Below, in pieces: positions 1-6,599 of a stretch of DNA of 38,246 nucleotides. The notes beneath the pieces were generated by a model. The model was not told the origin of the DNA. It did no database searches and saw only the letters and a program-made list of their open reading frames with translations. The stretch comes from an uncultured bacterium. GTDB lineage: Bacteria; Actinomycetota; Coriobacteriia; Coriobacteriales; Coriobacteriaceae. The translations under genes and the position numbers were made by a program. The stretch spans positions 1 through 38,246 of the forward strand of contig CAJMPY010000025.1 of assembly GCA_905215385.1 (NCBI GenBank), written 5' to 3'. How positions within the stretch are numbered: position 1 is the stretch's first letter; every line of letters begins with the position of its first letter.

Positions 1-54
1 CTGGTGATCTCCGCCTTGAGAGGGCGGCGTCCTAAACCGCTAGACGAACGGGCC
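1..54 (-). tRNA. tRNA-Glu(CTC), 3' part cut off by window edge
   Basis: This is the 5' two thirds of a tRNA read leftward: acceptor 5' strand, D arm and a complete anticodon arm. The anticodon loop reads CTCTCAA, giving anticodon CTC (glutamate). The 54 visible bases are identical to positions 100-153 of the neighbouring copy, so this is the second member of a tandem pair. The T arm and 3' end lie outside the window. Confidence 0.93.
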
Positions 55-76
55 ATAGACCTCAGCAGAAAAGAAG

Positions 77-153
77 TGGTAGCCCGTACCAGATTCGAAC
101 TGGTGATCTCCGCCTTGAGAGGGCGGCGTCCTAAACCGCTAGACGAACGGGCC
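77..153 (-). tRNA. tRNA-Glu(CTC)
   Basis: Complete cloverleaf on the minus strand. The 5' end is GGCCCGT at 153 and the 3' end carries an encoded CCA at 77-79. The acceptor stem pairs over 7 positions with a G-U first pair. The anticodon stem is CCGCC/GGCGG around a CTCTCAA loop (anticodon CTC), and the T arm contains TTCGAAT. A 22-base spacer separates it from the next copy, and both are probably cotranscribed from the promoter at 188-216. Confidence 0.97.
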
Positions 154-187
154 ACATGACATCTGCACTGCCGTGCTGCGAGGACAT

Positions 188-216
188 ATATTACGGGACA
201 AAAAACATCAGCGCAA
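188..216 (-). promoter_or_regulatory. Promoter of the tRNA-Glu pair
   Basis: On the minus strand a -35 TTGCGC (211-216) and a -10 TAATAT (188-193) are separated by exactly 17 bases, about 35 bases before the first tRNA. This is a near-consensus housekeeping promoter in the expected place for a stable RNA operon. Confidence 0.75.
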
Positions 217-231
217 GAAGAAATTCCAAAT

Positions 232-251
232 TGCCGAAAAAATTGTCGGCA
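232..251 (-). terminator. Weak possible terminator of cca
   Basis: TGCCGA and TCGGCA form a 6-bp stem with an 8-base T-rich loop about 30 bases after the cca stop codon. The following tract is only ATTTGG, so termination would be weak. The hairpin ends upstream of the tRNA -35 box. Confidence 0.3.
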
Positions 252-281
252 GGTTATGGAACGCGCAGGTAAACTGGGTAG

Positions 282-1676
282 CTAATTCAAGTTGAGATGG
301 ACCAAAAGAGCTTCGCGCTCGTTGGAAATGTTGTCTTCGATCACGGCGTCGAGGGCGGAGTTGAGTAGCTGGCCTAGCTCGGGCCCCGGCTTCACACCGG
401 CGCGGATCAGGTCGCCGCCGTTAATGGCGAGCATCTTGAGCGTATAGGGCTCCCCCGCCTTCAGCAGCTCGTGCGCCATCGCGCGCATCTCCTCAATCGT
501 CTCGACGTAATAGAAGCACGACGGGGCCTTACCAAGTGTGTCAGCACGCTTAAGATCCATGAGCTCGTCCATCAGACGCGGCGTGTCGACGCCCTCGCCC
601 GAAAGCGCGCGCATCATATTGAGCAGGCAGGAGCGCTCGGGGCGCAGCGGCTTGTCATGGTATTTGATGAGCAGGCACACATCGCGCACCAAATCGTGCG
701 AGAGCGCCAGGCGATCCATAATGACGCGCGCCTTCTTGGCGCCGAGCTCGGGATGACCGTAGAAGTGGCCGCTGCCGGCGTGATCGACCGTAAAGCAATC
801 GGGCTTGGAGACGTCATGCAAAAACGCTGCCCACATTAAGCTCGGCGAAGGCGCCACGCCATCGCACAGCGCCAGCTCCCCTGCCACCGTCAGCACGCGG
901 GCGATATGTTCGTAGACGTTAAACGCATGATAGACACTGCGCTGGTCAAACCCACGAGCCGGCGCAAGCTCGGGCACGGCGGCGCAGATGAGCTCGGGGT
1001 AGCGCAGCATCGCGTCTCCCCCGTGGCCGGTCGATAGAATGCCCTCGAGCTCAATACCCACGCGCTCGCGCGCCACGGCATCGAGCAGCGGCGCGCACTC
1101 GGCAAGGGCGCACTTGGTCTCGGGCTCAATCACAAAGTCCAGGCGGCAGGCAAAACGCACCGCACGCAACATGCGCAGGGCATCCTCGTTAAAGCGGCGC
1201 TTGGGATCTCCGACGGCACGAATCAGCTTGCGGTCTAGGTCGCCCTGGCCATCGTAGCGGTCGACAAGGCCGCGCTCGGGATGCCACGCCATGGCATTGA
1301 CGGTAAAGTCGCGGCGCGCCAGATCGTCCTCAAGCGAAGCGGCGCGCTCCACACTCTGAGGATGACGACCGTCGGTATAGAAGCCGTCCAGGCGATAGGT
1401 GGTGACCTCAATGCGCTCGCCATCGCAAATAGCCGTAATGCCGCCAAATTTAATGCCCGACTCAACTACCGCAATGCCGGCGGCCTCGAGTGCCGCCTTG
1501 GACTCCAGCCACAGGCCGCTGCAGCACATGTCGACATCGTGGCTGGGGCATCCCATCAGCGCATCACGTACCCAACCACCCACGTACCAAGCCTCAAGAC
1601 CTGCTGCCTCAAGCGCACGCAGGACACGGATAGAGGCATCGGTCGGCTGCGTACCGTTGAGCGAAACATTGCACAT
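282..1676 (-). CDS. cca: CCA tRNA nucleotidyltransferase (CCA-adding enzyme, HD-domain type)
   Basis: The predicted 464-aa protein adds or repairs the 3'-terminal CCA of tRNAs from CTP and ATP. The class II nucleotidyltransferase head shows GGWVRD (about residues 33-38) and the metal-binding DVDM (47-50), followed by RRDFTVNAM and the RRFNEDALRMLRA segment of the tRNA-binding neck. An HD domain with FLHDVSKPD follows near residue 290, as in the bacterial Cca/PcnB family with fused phosphohydrolase. The ATG at 1676 has AGGAGG 8 bases upstream. The gene sits directly upstream of two tRNA genes. The visible tRNA-Glu already encodes CCA, so a repair role would suffice here. A poly(A) polymerase of the same fold is the only real alternative. 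Confidence 0.93.
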   Translation of the reverse strand: MCNVSLNGTQPTDASIRVLRALEAAGLEAWYVGGWVRDALMGCPSHDVDMCCSGLWLESKAALEAAGIAVVESGIKFGGITAICDGERIEVTTYRLDGFYTDGRHPQSVERAASLEDDLARRDFTVNAMAWHPERGLVDRYDGQGDLDRKLIRAVGDPKRRFNEDALRMLRAVRFACRLDFVIEPETKCALAECAPLLDAVARERVGIELEGILSTGHGGDAMLRYPELICAAVPELAPARGFDQRSVYHAFNVYEHIARVLTVAGELALCDGVAPSPSLMWAAFLHDVSKPDCFTVDHAGSGHFYGHPELGAKKARVIMDRLALSHDLVRDVCLLIKYHDKPLRPERSCLLNMMRALSGEGVDTPRLMDELMDLKRADTLGKAPSCFYYVETIEEMRAMAHELLKAGEPYTLKMLAINGGDLIRAGVKPGPELGQLLNSALDAVIEDNISNEREALLVHLNLN

Positions 1677-1770
1677 GCCTATGGCCTCCTGCGACTATCA
1701 AATTGGCTATCGATTGCGTCTGCAAGAAGTCTAGCAAGAAACAGCCTCCACTGCACACGCAAGTCCGATA

Positions 1771-1807
1771 AACAAAAACGCATCCGTCCTGGTCTAAGAC
1801 GGATGCG
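1771..1807 (-). terminator. Rho-independent terminator after the first fruK
   Basis: A perfect 10-bp stem (1779-1788 with 1798-1807, loop of 9) is followed on the minus strand by TTTTTGTTT. It lies about 33 bases after the stop codon of the 1841-2773 gene, so that gene ends its own transcript and cca must have a separate start. Confidence 0.88.
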
Positions 1808-1840
1808 AAATAATTGAACTATTCAGGCAAGGTGCCAGAA

Positions 1841-2773
1841 CTAGCAAACCTGACGGATTGCAATACCCTTCTGATACTCATCGACCTTGGCGAAGTCGCC
1901 CAGACCGGGGCACTCGACCACGTTAGCGCCGGTGGCCATCGAGAGGCGCAGGGCATCCTCGACGCGCTCGGGGGCGTCGTGCCACACGGAAAGGAAGGCG
2001 GCCAGCGAGGAGTCGCCCGCGCAGACGGTCGACAGCAGCTTGACGTCGAAGGTGCGATTGGCAAACCAGATGTGCTCGCCGTTGGAGAAGTACGCACCGG
2101 CGCCGCCGAGCGTCAGCAGCACGTTCTTAGCGCCCTTGGCGTGCAGCTCGGCCATGGCACCCTTGACGGACTCATCGTCGCCGCCGCTTACCTTAATGCC
2201 AAAGATATCGAGCAGCTCGTCGTCATTGGGCTTAATCAGCAGCGGCTCCATGGCAATGAGGTCTGCCAGCTGATGGCTCGAGATATCGAGCACGAACTCG
2301 GCCCCCTTGGCCTTGACGCGGCGCAGGACCTCGGCCAGGAAGCCCTCGGAAGTGTTGGGAGGCAGCGAGCCGCTGATGACCAGGCAGGTCATGTCATCGA
2401 GCGAATCGATGAGCTCAAACATCTCCCGCTCGTTGGCCTCGTTGATGGCGGCACCGGCGTTGACCATGTTGTACTCGGTGTCGGGGCCGGCGTTGAGGAA
2501 CACATTGACGCGCGTGATGCCGTCGGTCCACACGGGCTTGACGGGCACGCCCAGGGCCTCGGCGCCCTTAACGATAAACTCGCCCGAGAAACCGGCGAAA
2601 AAGCCCAGGATCGTGGTGTCGACGCCGTAGTGGTCGAGCGTAAACGAGACGTTGAGGCCCTTGCCGTTGGGCGTGTAGACGGCGTTGCGGGTACGCGTGA
2701 CGGTGTTGGCAGCAAGACCGTCGCAGGTGATGTTGTAGTCAATGGCGGGATTTGCAGTGAGCGTGTAAATCAT
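1841..2773 (-). CDS. fruK: 1-phosphofructokinase, PfkB family (copy 1)
   Basis: 310-aa ribokinase/PfkB-type sugar kinase, expected to phosphorylate fructose-1-phosphate to fructose-1,6-bisphosphate in the cytoplasm. Family features are the start MIYTLTANPAID, GKGLNVS, LGFFAGFSG, WTDGITRVN, SGSLPPN and LIKPNDDEL. The catalytic Asp lies in the C-terminal motif, but that motif reads VCAGDSS where the family normally has GAGD. The start at 2773 is chosen because GAAAGGA lies 6 bases upstream; a further in-frame ATG at 2788 overlaps that ribosome site. The gene has its own terminator and a candidate TATACT -10 at 2808-2813. It is a paralogue of the next gene. Tagatose-6-phosphate kinase activity cannot be excluded. 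Confidence 0.9.
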   Translation of the reverse strand: MIYTLTANPAIDYNITCDGLAANTVTRTRNAVYTPNGKGLNVSFTLDHYGVDTTILGFFAGFSGEFIVKGAEALGVPVKPVWTDGITRVNVFLNAGPDTEYNMVNAGAAINEANEREMFELIDSLDDMTCLVISGSLPPNTSEGFLAEVLRRVKAKGAEFVLDISSHQLADLIAMEPLLIKPNDDELLDIFGIKVSGGDDESVKGAMAELHAKGAKNVLLTLGGAGAYFSNGEHIWFANRTFDVKLLSTVCAGDSSLAAFLSVWHDAPERVEDALRLSMATGANVVECPGLGDFAKVDEYQKGIAIRQVC

Positions 2774-2803
2774 GAATGTTCCTTTCACAAGGCAACGTGT
2801 TAA

Positions 2804-2818
2804 TGAAAGTATATTCCA
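2804..2818 (-). promoter_or_regulatory. Candidate operator over the fruK copy 1 promoter
   Basis: The top strand reads TGAAAGTATATTCCA, which matches TGAAA-N5-TTTCA with one mismatch. It overlaps a candidate minus-strand -10 (TATACT, 2808-2813). The same pattern occurs perfectly at 8731-8745 beside the RpiR-type regulator, so this is a probable target site of that protein. Confidence 0.45.
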
Positions 2819-2898
2819 CGCATCGGTAAAAGGCTAGGACAACTCGGTGAACGGTGTGGAAGCGATGAAGTACGGAAGGACTCCTCTCCCCGTGGCGG

Positions 2899-2932
2899 AA
2901 CAAAAAGGCGCCCCAGCCGAAACCGGGGCGCC
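2899..2932 (-). terminator. Rho-independent terminator after fruK copy 2
   Basis: GGCGCCCC (2907-2914) pairs perfectly with GGGGCGCC (2925-2932) around a 10-base loop. On the minus strand the stem is followed by TTTTTGTTCC. It lies about 30 bases after the 2961-3893 gene and separates the two fruK paralogues into different transcripts. Confidence 0.9.
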
Positions 2933-2960
2933 ACATGCGCACGAATATGTCGCGTTTCGA

Positions 2961-3893
2961 TTACTGACGATCGAGCTTGCGGACAGCAACCCGCTTGCTG
3001 TACTCGTCAACGTGACCGAAGTCGCCGATGCCGACGGACTCAGCAACGTTGGCGCCGGTGGCCATAGCGAGCTTCATGGCCTCCTCGACGTTGTCGCGAT
3101 CCCTGTACCACTTGTGCAGGAACGCAGCGAGGGTGCAGTCGCCGGCGCAGACGGAAGAGACAAGCTTGATGTTGAACTCACGCTTGGCATACCAGATGTC
3201 CTCGCCGTTGGAGAAGTAAGCGTCACCGCGGCTACCACGGGTGAGCAGCACGTTCTGGACGCCGGCCTCGTGAGCCAGCTTCATGGCAACGCGGACCTCG
3301 TCGTCGGTGTCGACCGGCACGCCGAAGATAGCCTTCATCTCGTGATGGTTCGGCTTAATGAGCAGCGGCTTCTTGTGAGCGAGCTCCTTGAGCTTGTCGG
3401 AGGACAGGTCCAGGACGACGTCGGCGCCACGGGCCTGAGCGTGCTCCATGACCTGAGCCAGGAAGTCGGGCGTAGCTTTGGGAGGCACGGAGCCGGAGAC
3501 GATCAGGCACTCAAGGTCGCCCGCGGTGTCCAGGATGTTGTAGAGCTCCTCCTGGTGCTGCGGCGTGATCGGAGCACCAGGGTTCAGGATGCCGTACTCG
3601 TGCTGGCCATCGTTGACGTAGGTGTTGATGCGCGTGATACCGTCGGTCCAGACCGGGCGGCAGAGGCAACCCAGGTTCATGACCTCCTCGACGATGAACT
3701 TGCCCGTGAAGCCGGCGAAGAAACCGAGCGCGACGGTGTCGACGCCCATCTTCTTAAAGGCGAAGGACACGTCGAGGCCCTTGCCGTTAGCCGTGTAGCT
3801 GGCCGAGCCGGTGCGAACGTTCTCGTCGGGCTCGAGCGGAGAGCTCGAAACCGTCATGTCGACAGCCGGGTTAGCGGTTAGCGTGTAGAACAT
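2961..3893 (-). CDS. fruK: 1-phosphofructokinase, PfkB family (copy 2)
   Basis: 310-aa PfkB-family kinase closely related to copy 1 and with the same predicted role in fructose catabolism. It shows MFYTLTANPAVD, GKGLDVS, LGFFAGFTG, WTDGITRIN, SGSVPPK and LIKPNHHEM. The catalytic Asp motif is VCAGDCT instead of the usual GAGD, the same Gly-to-Cys change as in copy 1, so the change predates or follows the duplication in both. The ATG at 3893 has a GGGGG ribosome site 8 bases upstream. It lies 74 bases after ptsI, with a terminator-less hairpin in the gap, and probably ends a ptsH-ptsI-fruK transcript. One copy may serve a different hexose phosphate such as tagatose-6-phosphate. Confidence 0.9.
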   Translation of the reverse strand: MFYTLTANPAVDMTVSSSPLEPDENVRTGSASYTANGKGLDVSFAFKKMGVDTVALGFFAGFTGKFIVEEVMNLGCLCRPVWTDGITRINTYVNDGQHEYGILNPGAPITPQHQEELYNILDTAGDLECLIVSGSVPPKATPDFLAQVMEHAQARGADVVLDLSSDKLKELAHKKPLLIKPNHHEMKAIFGVPVDTDDEVRVAMKLAHEAGVQNVLLTRGSRGDAYFSNGEDIWYAKREFNIKLVSSVCAGDCTLAAFLHKWYRDRDNVEEAMKLAMATGANVAESVGIGDFGHVDEYSKRVAVRKLDRQ

Positions 3894-3920
3894 TTACAGT
3901 ACCCCCTGTATATGTGAGGG

Positions 3921-3950
3921 CCGCGTGGCAGGCCCATTCCAACCACGCGG
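3921..3950 (-). other. Intercistronic hairpin between ptsI and fruK
   Basis: CCGCGTGG (3921-3928) and CCACGCGG (3943-3950) form a perfect 8-bp stem with a 14-base loop. No T tract follows on the minus strand, so it is more likely an mRNA-stabilising or processing hairpin than a terminator. Confidence 0.5.
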
Positions 3951-3967
3951 TTACCTCTGATACCAAA

Positions 3968-5671
3968 TTAGCGAGCTGCGGACTCGAGCAGTGCCTTGAC
4001 CTCGGCAGCGGTGTTGCAGGCGAGCGCCTTCTCGGCGAGCTCGTCGCACTCGGCCTTGGTCCACTGGCTGATGGTCTTGCGGGCGCGCAGGATGGACGGA
4101 GCGCTCATCGAGAACTCCTCCAGGCCCCAGCTGATCAGCAGCGGCTCGAGCAACGGATCGGCAGCGGCCTCGCCGCACATACCAACCATGATGCCGGCCT
4201 TCACGCCGCTCTCGATGATGTTCTTGAGCGAGCGGAGCACGGCGGGATAGTAAACCTGGTACAGGTTGGAGATGGTGTCGTTGCCACGGTCGGCGCACAT
4301 GGTGTAGCCGATCAGGTCGTTGGTGCCGATGGAGAAGAAGTCGGCGACCTCGGCCAGGCGGTCAGCGAGCAGCGAGGCTGCAGGCGTCTCGACCATGATG
4401 CCGACCTCGATGTTCTCGTTGAACTTGCGACCCTCTTCGGTCAGCTCGGTCTTGCACTGCTCGACGAGCTCCTTGACAGCCAAGACTTCCTCGACGCAGG
4501 TGACGAGCGGGATCATAATCTTGACGTCACCGAAGGCGCTGGCGCGCAGCAGGGCGCGGAGCTGGACCTTGTACTGGTCGGGGTTGGCCAGGCAGTAACG
4601 CACGGCGCGGAAGCCCATGAAGGGGTTCTCTTCCTTGACCATGTGCAGGTACGGAATCTCCTTGTCGCCACCCACATCGAGCGTGCGGATGATGACCGGA
4701 GCGCCCTTGAGCGCGCTGGCGACCTTACGGTAGGCGTTGAACTGCTCCTCCTCGGAAGGAAGCTCAGCAGAATCCATGAACAGGAACTCGGAACGGAACA
4801 GGCCGATAGCCTCGGCATCGTGATCGAGCGCGTTGGGCACGTCATCGGGGTTGCCGATGTTGCAGGCAATAATCTTCTTGATGCCGTCGGCAGTCACGGA
4901 CGGCTTGCCGCGGAAGGCCTCGAGAGCCGCCTTCTCGGCAGCGAAAGCCTCGGCCTTGGCAGTGTAAGCGGCGAGCGTCTCCTCATCGGGATCGGCCTCG
5001 ACGATACCCTTGCCACCGTCGACGACAACGGTCATGCCGTTGCGCAGTGCGGTGCAGCTGTTGGAAACCGAAAGGACAGCCGGGATCTCGAGGGCGCGCG
5101 CAATGATTGCGGAGTGCGACGTGCGGCCACCAGTCTCGGTGACGATACCGGCAACGTGGGCCTTATCGATCGTGGCGGTCATGGACGGCGTGAGGTCGTG
5201 CACGACAACGACGGTGTTCTCGGGCAGGACGGAAAGGTCGACGACCTCCTTGCCCAGCAGCTCGGCCAGAATACCGGTGCGGATGTCGGCGATGTCGGCC
5301 GCGCGCAGACGGAACATCTCATCGTCCATGGACAGGAACATGTTCTCGAACATGGTCGAGGTGTCCATGAGCGCCTGCTCGGCGCAGGTGCCGCCGTCAA
5401 TGGCGGCGTTGATGGCGTCGGTCATGCCCGGATCCTGAGCCAGGACAATGTGTCCGCTCATGATCTCGGCCTCGGCCTCGCCCACCGTCTCCTTCATGTG
5501 GTCGGCCTGAGCCTGGGTCTTCTCGCAGAAGACCGAAAGAGCGGTCTGATAGCGCTCCTTCTCTGCTGCCGAATCAGCAACCTCGTGCGGCTCAAACGTC
5601 AAGTCGGGATCGACGGCGACCATGACGGTGCCGATACCGATGCCCTCGGAAGCGTTGACTCCCTGATACAT
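3968..5671 (-). CDS. ptsI: PTS Enzyme I (phosphoenolpyruvate-protein phosphotransferase)
   Basis: 567-aa cytoplasmic first enzyme of the phosphotransferase system; it takes phosphate from phosphoenolpyruvate and passes it to HPr. The phosphorylated His sits in GGRTSHSAIIAR (about residue 186). The C-terminal PEP-binding barrel has FRSEFLFMD, MGFRAVRY, GIMVETPAA, FSIGTNDL and GMCGEAA with the conserved Cys. Length fits the family. Several in-frame starts exist. The ATG at 5671 is preferred because AGGA lies 6 bases upstream, whereas the ATG at 5677 directly abuts it. The gene follows ptsH after a hairpin with a T-rich tail, so EI is probably made in smaller amounts than HPr. Confidence 0.95.
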   Translation of the reverse strand: MYQGVNASEGIGIGTVMVAVDPDLTFEPHEVADSAAEKERYQTALSVFCEKTQAQADHMKETVGEAEAEIMSGHIVLAQDPGMTDAINAAIDGGTCAEQALMDTSTMFENMFLSMDDEMFRLRAADIADIRTGILAELLGKEVVDLSVLPENTVVVVHDLTPSMTATIDKAHVAGIVTETGGRTSHSAIIARALEIPAVLSVSNSCTALRNGMTVVVDGGKGIVEADPDEETLAAYTAKAEAFAAEKAALEAFRGKPSVTADGIKKIIACNIGNPDDVPNALDHDAEAIGLFRSEFLFMDSAELPSEEEQFNAYRKVASALKGAPVIIRTLDVGGDKEIPYLHMVKEENPFMGFRAVRYCLANPDQYKVQLRALLRASAFGDVKIMIPLVTCVEEVLAVKELVEQCKTELTEEGRKFNENIEVGIMVETPAASLLADRLAEVADFFSIGTNDLIGYTMCADRGNDTISNLYQVYYPAVLRSLKNIIESGVKAGIMVGMCGEAAADPLLEPLLISWGLEEFSMSAPSILRARKTISQWTKAECDELAEKALACNTAAEVKALLESAAR

Positions 5672-5720
5672 TCCCATTCCTCTCTCCGTGTCATGTGATA
5701 AAGCGTTTTGCCATATCCAT

Positions 5721-5759
5721 GACAAAAGAGCGCAGCTACCTTAAGACAGGTCACTGCGC
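5721..5759 (-). terminator. Partial terminator/attenuator between ptsH and ptsI
   Basis: A stem GCGCAG/CTGCGC (5730-5735 with 5754-5759), extended inward by ACCT/AGGT, is followed on the minus strand by TCTTTTGTC. It lies about 45 bases after the ptsH stop. Since ptsI shows no obvious promoter of its own, incomplete termination here would set the HPr:EI ratio. Confidence 0.6.
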
Positions 5760-5804
5760 CCCCAAATATGAACTTAGTTGTTCAACATGCGACCCGTTTG
5801 AGTT

Positions 5805-6068
5805 CTACTCGCCAAGACCGCTCTTGATGAGCTCGATGGCAGCAGCCAGAGCCTCGGCCTCGTCGGCGCCGTCGCACTTGACCTCGACCTCGGTGCCGCA
5901 GGGGATACCAGCAGCCATGAGGGCCATCGGGGACTTGCCGTTGACCTCCTTCTCGGGGGTGACGACCGTCACGTCACAGGCGTACTTGCCCATGGTGGAG
6001 GCGAACAGACCAGCCGGACGCATGTGCAGACCCTGAGGATTAACGAGGGTAGCCTTCTCAGAAACCAT
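5805..6068 (-). CDS. ptsH: PTS phosphocarrier protein HPr
   Basis: 87-aa HPr, the small carrier that moves phosphate from Enzyme I to EIIA domains. The active-site His15 is in NPQGLHMRPAG. A serine at exactly position 46 lies in NGKSPMALM, the place where Gram-positive HPr proteins are phosphorylated by HPr kinase; no HPr kinase gene is in the window. The ATG at 6068 follows an AGGAG site. The gene is the first of a ptsH-ptsI-fruK unit and its promoter region carries a TGAAA-N5-TTTCA-like site. Position next to fruA suggests the general PTS proteins here are tied to fructose uptake. Confidence 0.96.
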   Translation of the reverse strand: MVSEKATLVNPQGLHMRPAGLFASTMGKYACDVTVVTPEKEVNGKSPMALMAAGIPCGTEVEVKCDGADEAEALAAAIELIKSGLGE

Positions 6069-6150
6069 AGTTGACTCCTTTTTTTGTGTTTAACCCCTGT
6101 CATGCATGTGGCAGGAGTCAGATTCACGACGTTGTTTATATTAACTCACA

Positions 6151-6165
6151 TCAAACGGTTTTTCA
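6151..6165 (-). promoter_or_regulatory. Candidate operator upstream of ptsH
   Basis: On the minus strand the sequence reads TGAAAAACCGTTTGA, one mismatch from TGAAA-N5-TTTCA. It lies just upstream of an AT-rich TAATATAAAC stretch that could serve as the ptsH -10. The match to the sites at 2804 and 8731 suggests shared control by the RpiR-family protein. Confidence 0.4.
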
Positions 6166-6170
6166 TTGTG

Positions 6171-6376
6171 TTTCGCACGAATTGTTGGACAGATGTCGTT
6201 CGCTGTCCGCTCGCCTGCCGGGCGGGGCGGTTAAGTTTGCTGCTCTACAGTCCGGCGCAAGACGGAAAGCACATTAAGTGCTTTCCTTTGCGTGCGGAAC
6301 TCACGACAAACTTAACCGCCCCGCCCGGCAGGCGAGTTGCGGAAACTCGGATGGTCCAGAGCAATATCGTGCGAAA
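6171..6376. repeat. Large nested palindrome (about 206 bp), nature unknown
   Basis: The region between ptsH and fruA (6069-6599, 531 bp) contains no gene. This half is a long inverted repeat. The outermost arms are TTTCGCACGA (6171-6180) and its complement (6367-6376). A perfect 30-bp pair follows at 6210-6239 and 6307-6336. In the centre is a 9-bp hairpin (6264-6272 with 6278-6286, loop ATTAA), flanked by CGCAA/TTGCG. The whole could extrude as one long imperfect hairpin. There is no T tract next to it and no recognisable transposase. It could be a MITE-like element, a fold-back repeat, a structured RNA or an invertible segment. Confidence 0.8.
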
Positions 6377-6432
6377 GGAATTCTGGCTGAATTTTTGTCC
6401 GCACGGACGATCTAATAGACAAGCCGCGCTAT

Positions 6433-6523
6433 CCCCTTCTTCTAACTTGCGGTGAAATATGGACTGATTTTGGGGTTGAAACGTTTAAACAGCCCTTATT
6501 TCACCGCAAGTTAGAAGAAGGGG
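6433..6523. repeat. Second palindrome with 27-bp perfect arms
   Basis: Positions 6433-6459 and 6497-6523 are perfect reverse complements (27 bp) around a 37-bp AT-richer spacer that contains GTTTAAAC. The similarity continues one AT step outward if one G is skipped (6431-6526). It directly abuts the tail of the fruA terminator (6528) and lies 56 bp from the 206-bp palindrome; the arms of the two elements do not match each other. No target-site duplication is visible. Confidence 0.8.
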
Positions 6524-6527
6524 GATG

Positions 6528-6560
6528 AAAAAGGCGGAGGCCCTGGGGAGGGACTCCGCC
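6528..6560 (-). terminator. Rho-independent terminator of fruA
   Basis: AAGGCGGAG (6531-6539) pairs with CTCCGCCTT (6554-6562) around a 14-base loop. On the minus strand the stem runs into TTTTTCATCC. It lies about 40 bases after the fruA stop. Confidence 0.85.
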
Positions 6561-6599
6561 TTATATACAGGGGGGCGATGTTATTCGCGTACTGTGGAA

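Noticed and set aside
6171..6523. CRISPR array or insertion sequence in the ptsH-fruA gap
   Set aside because: The repeats are inverted, not direct and evenly spaced, and no transposase or cas gene is present in the window.
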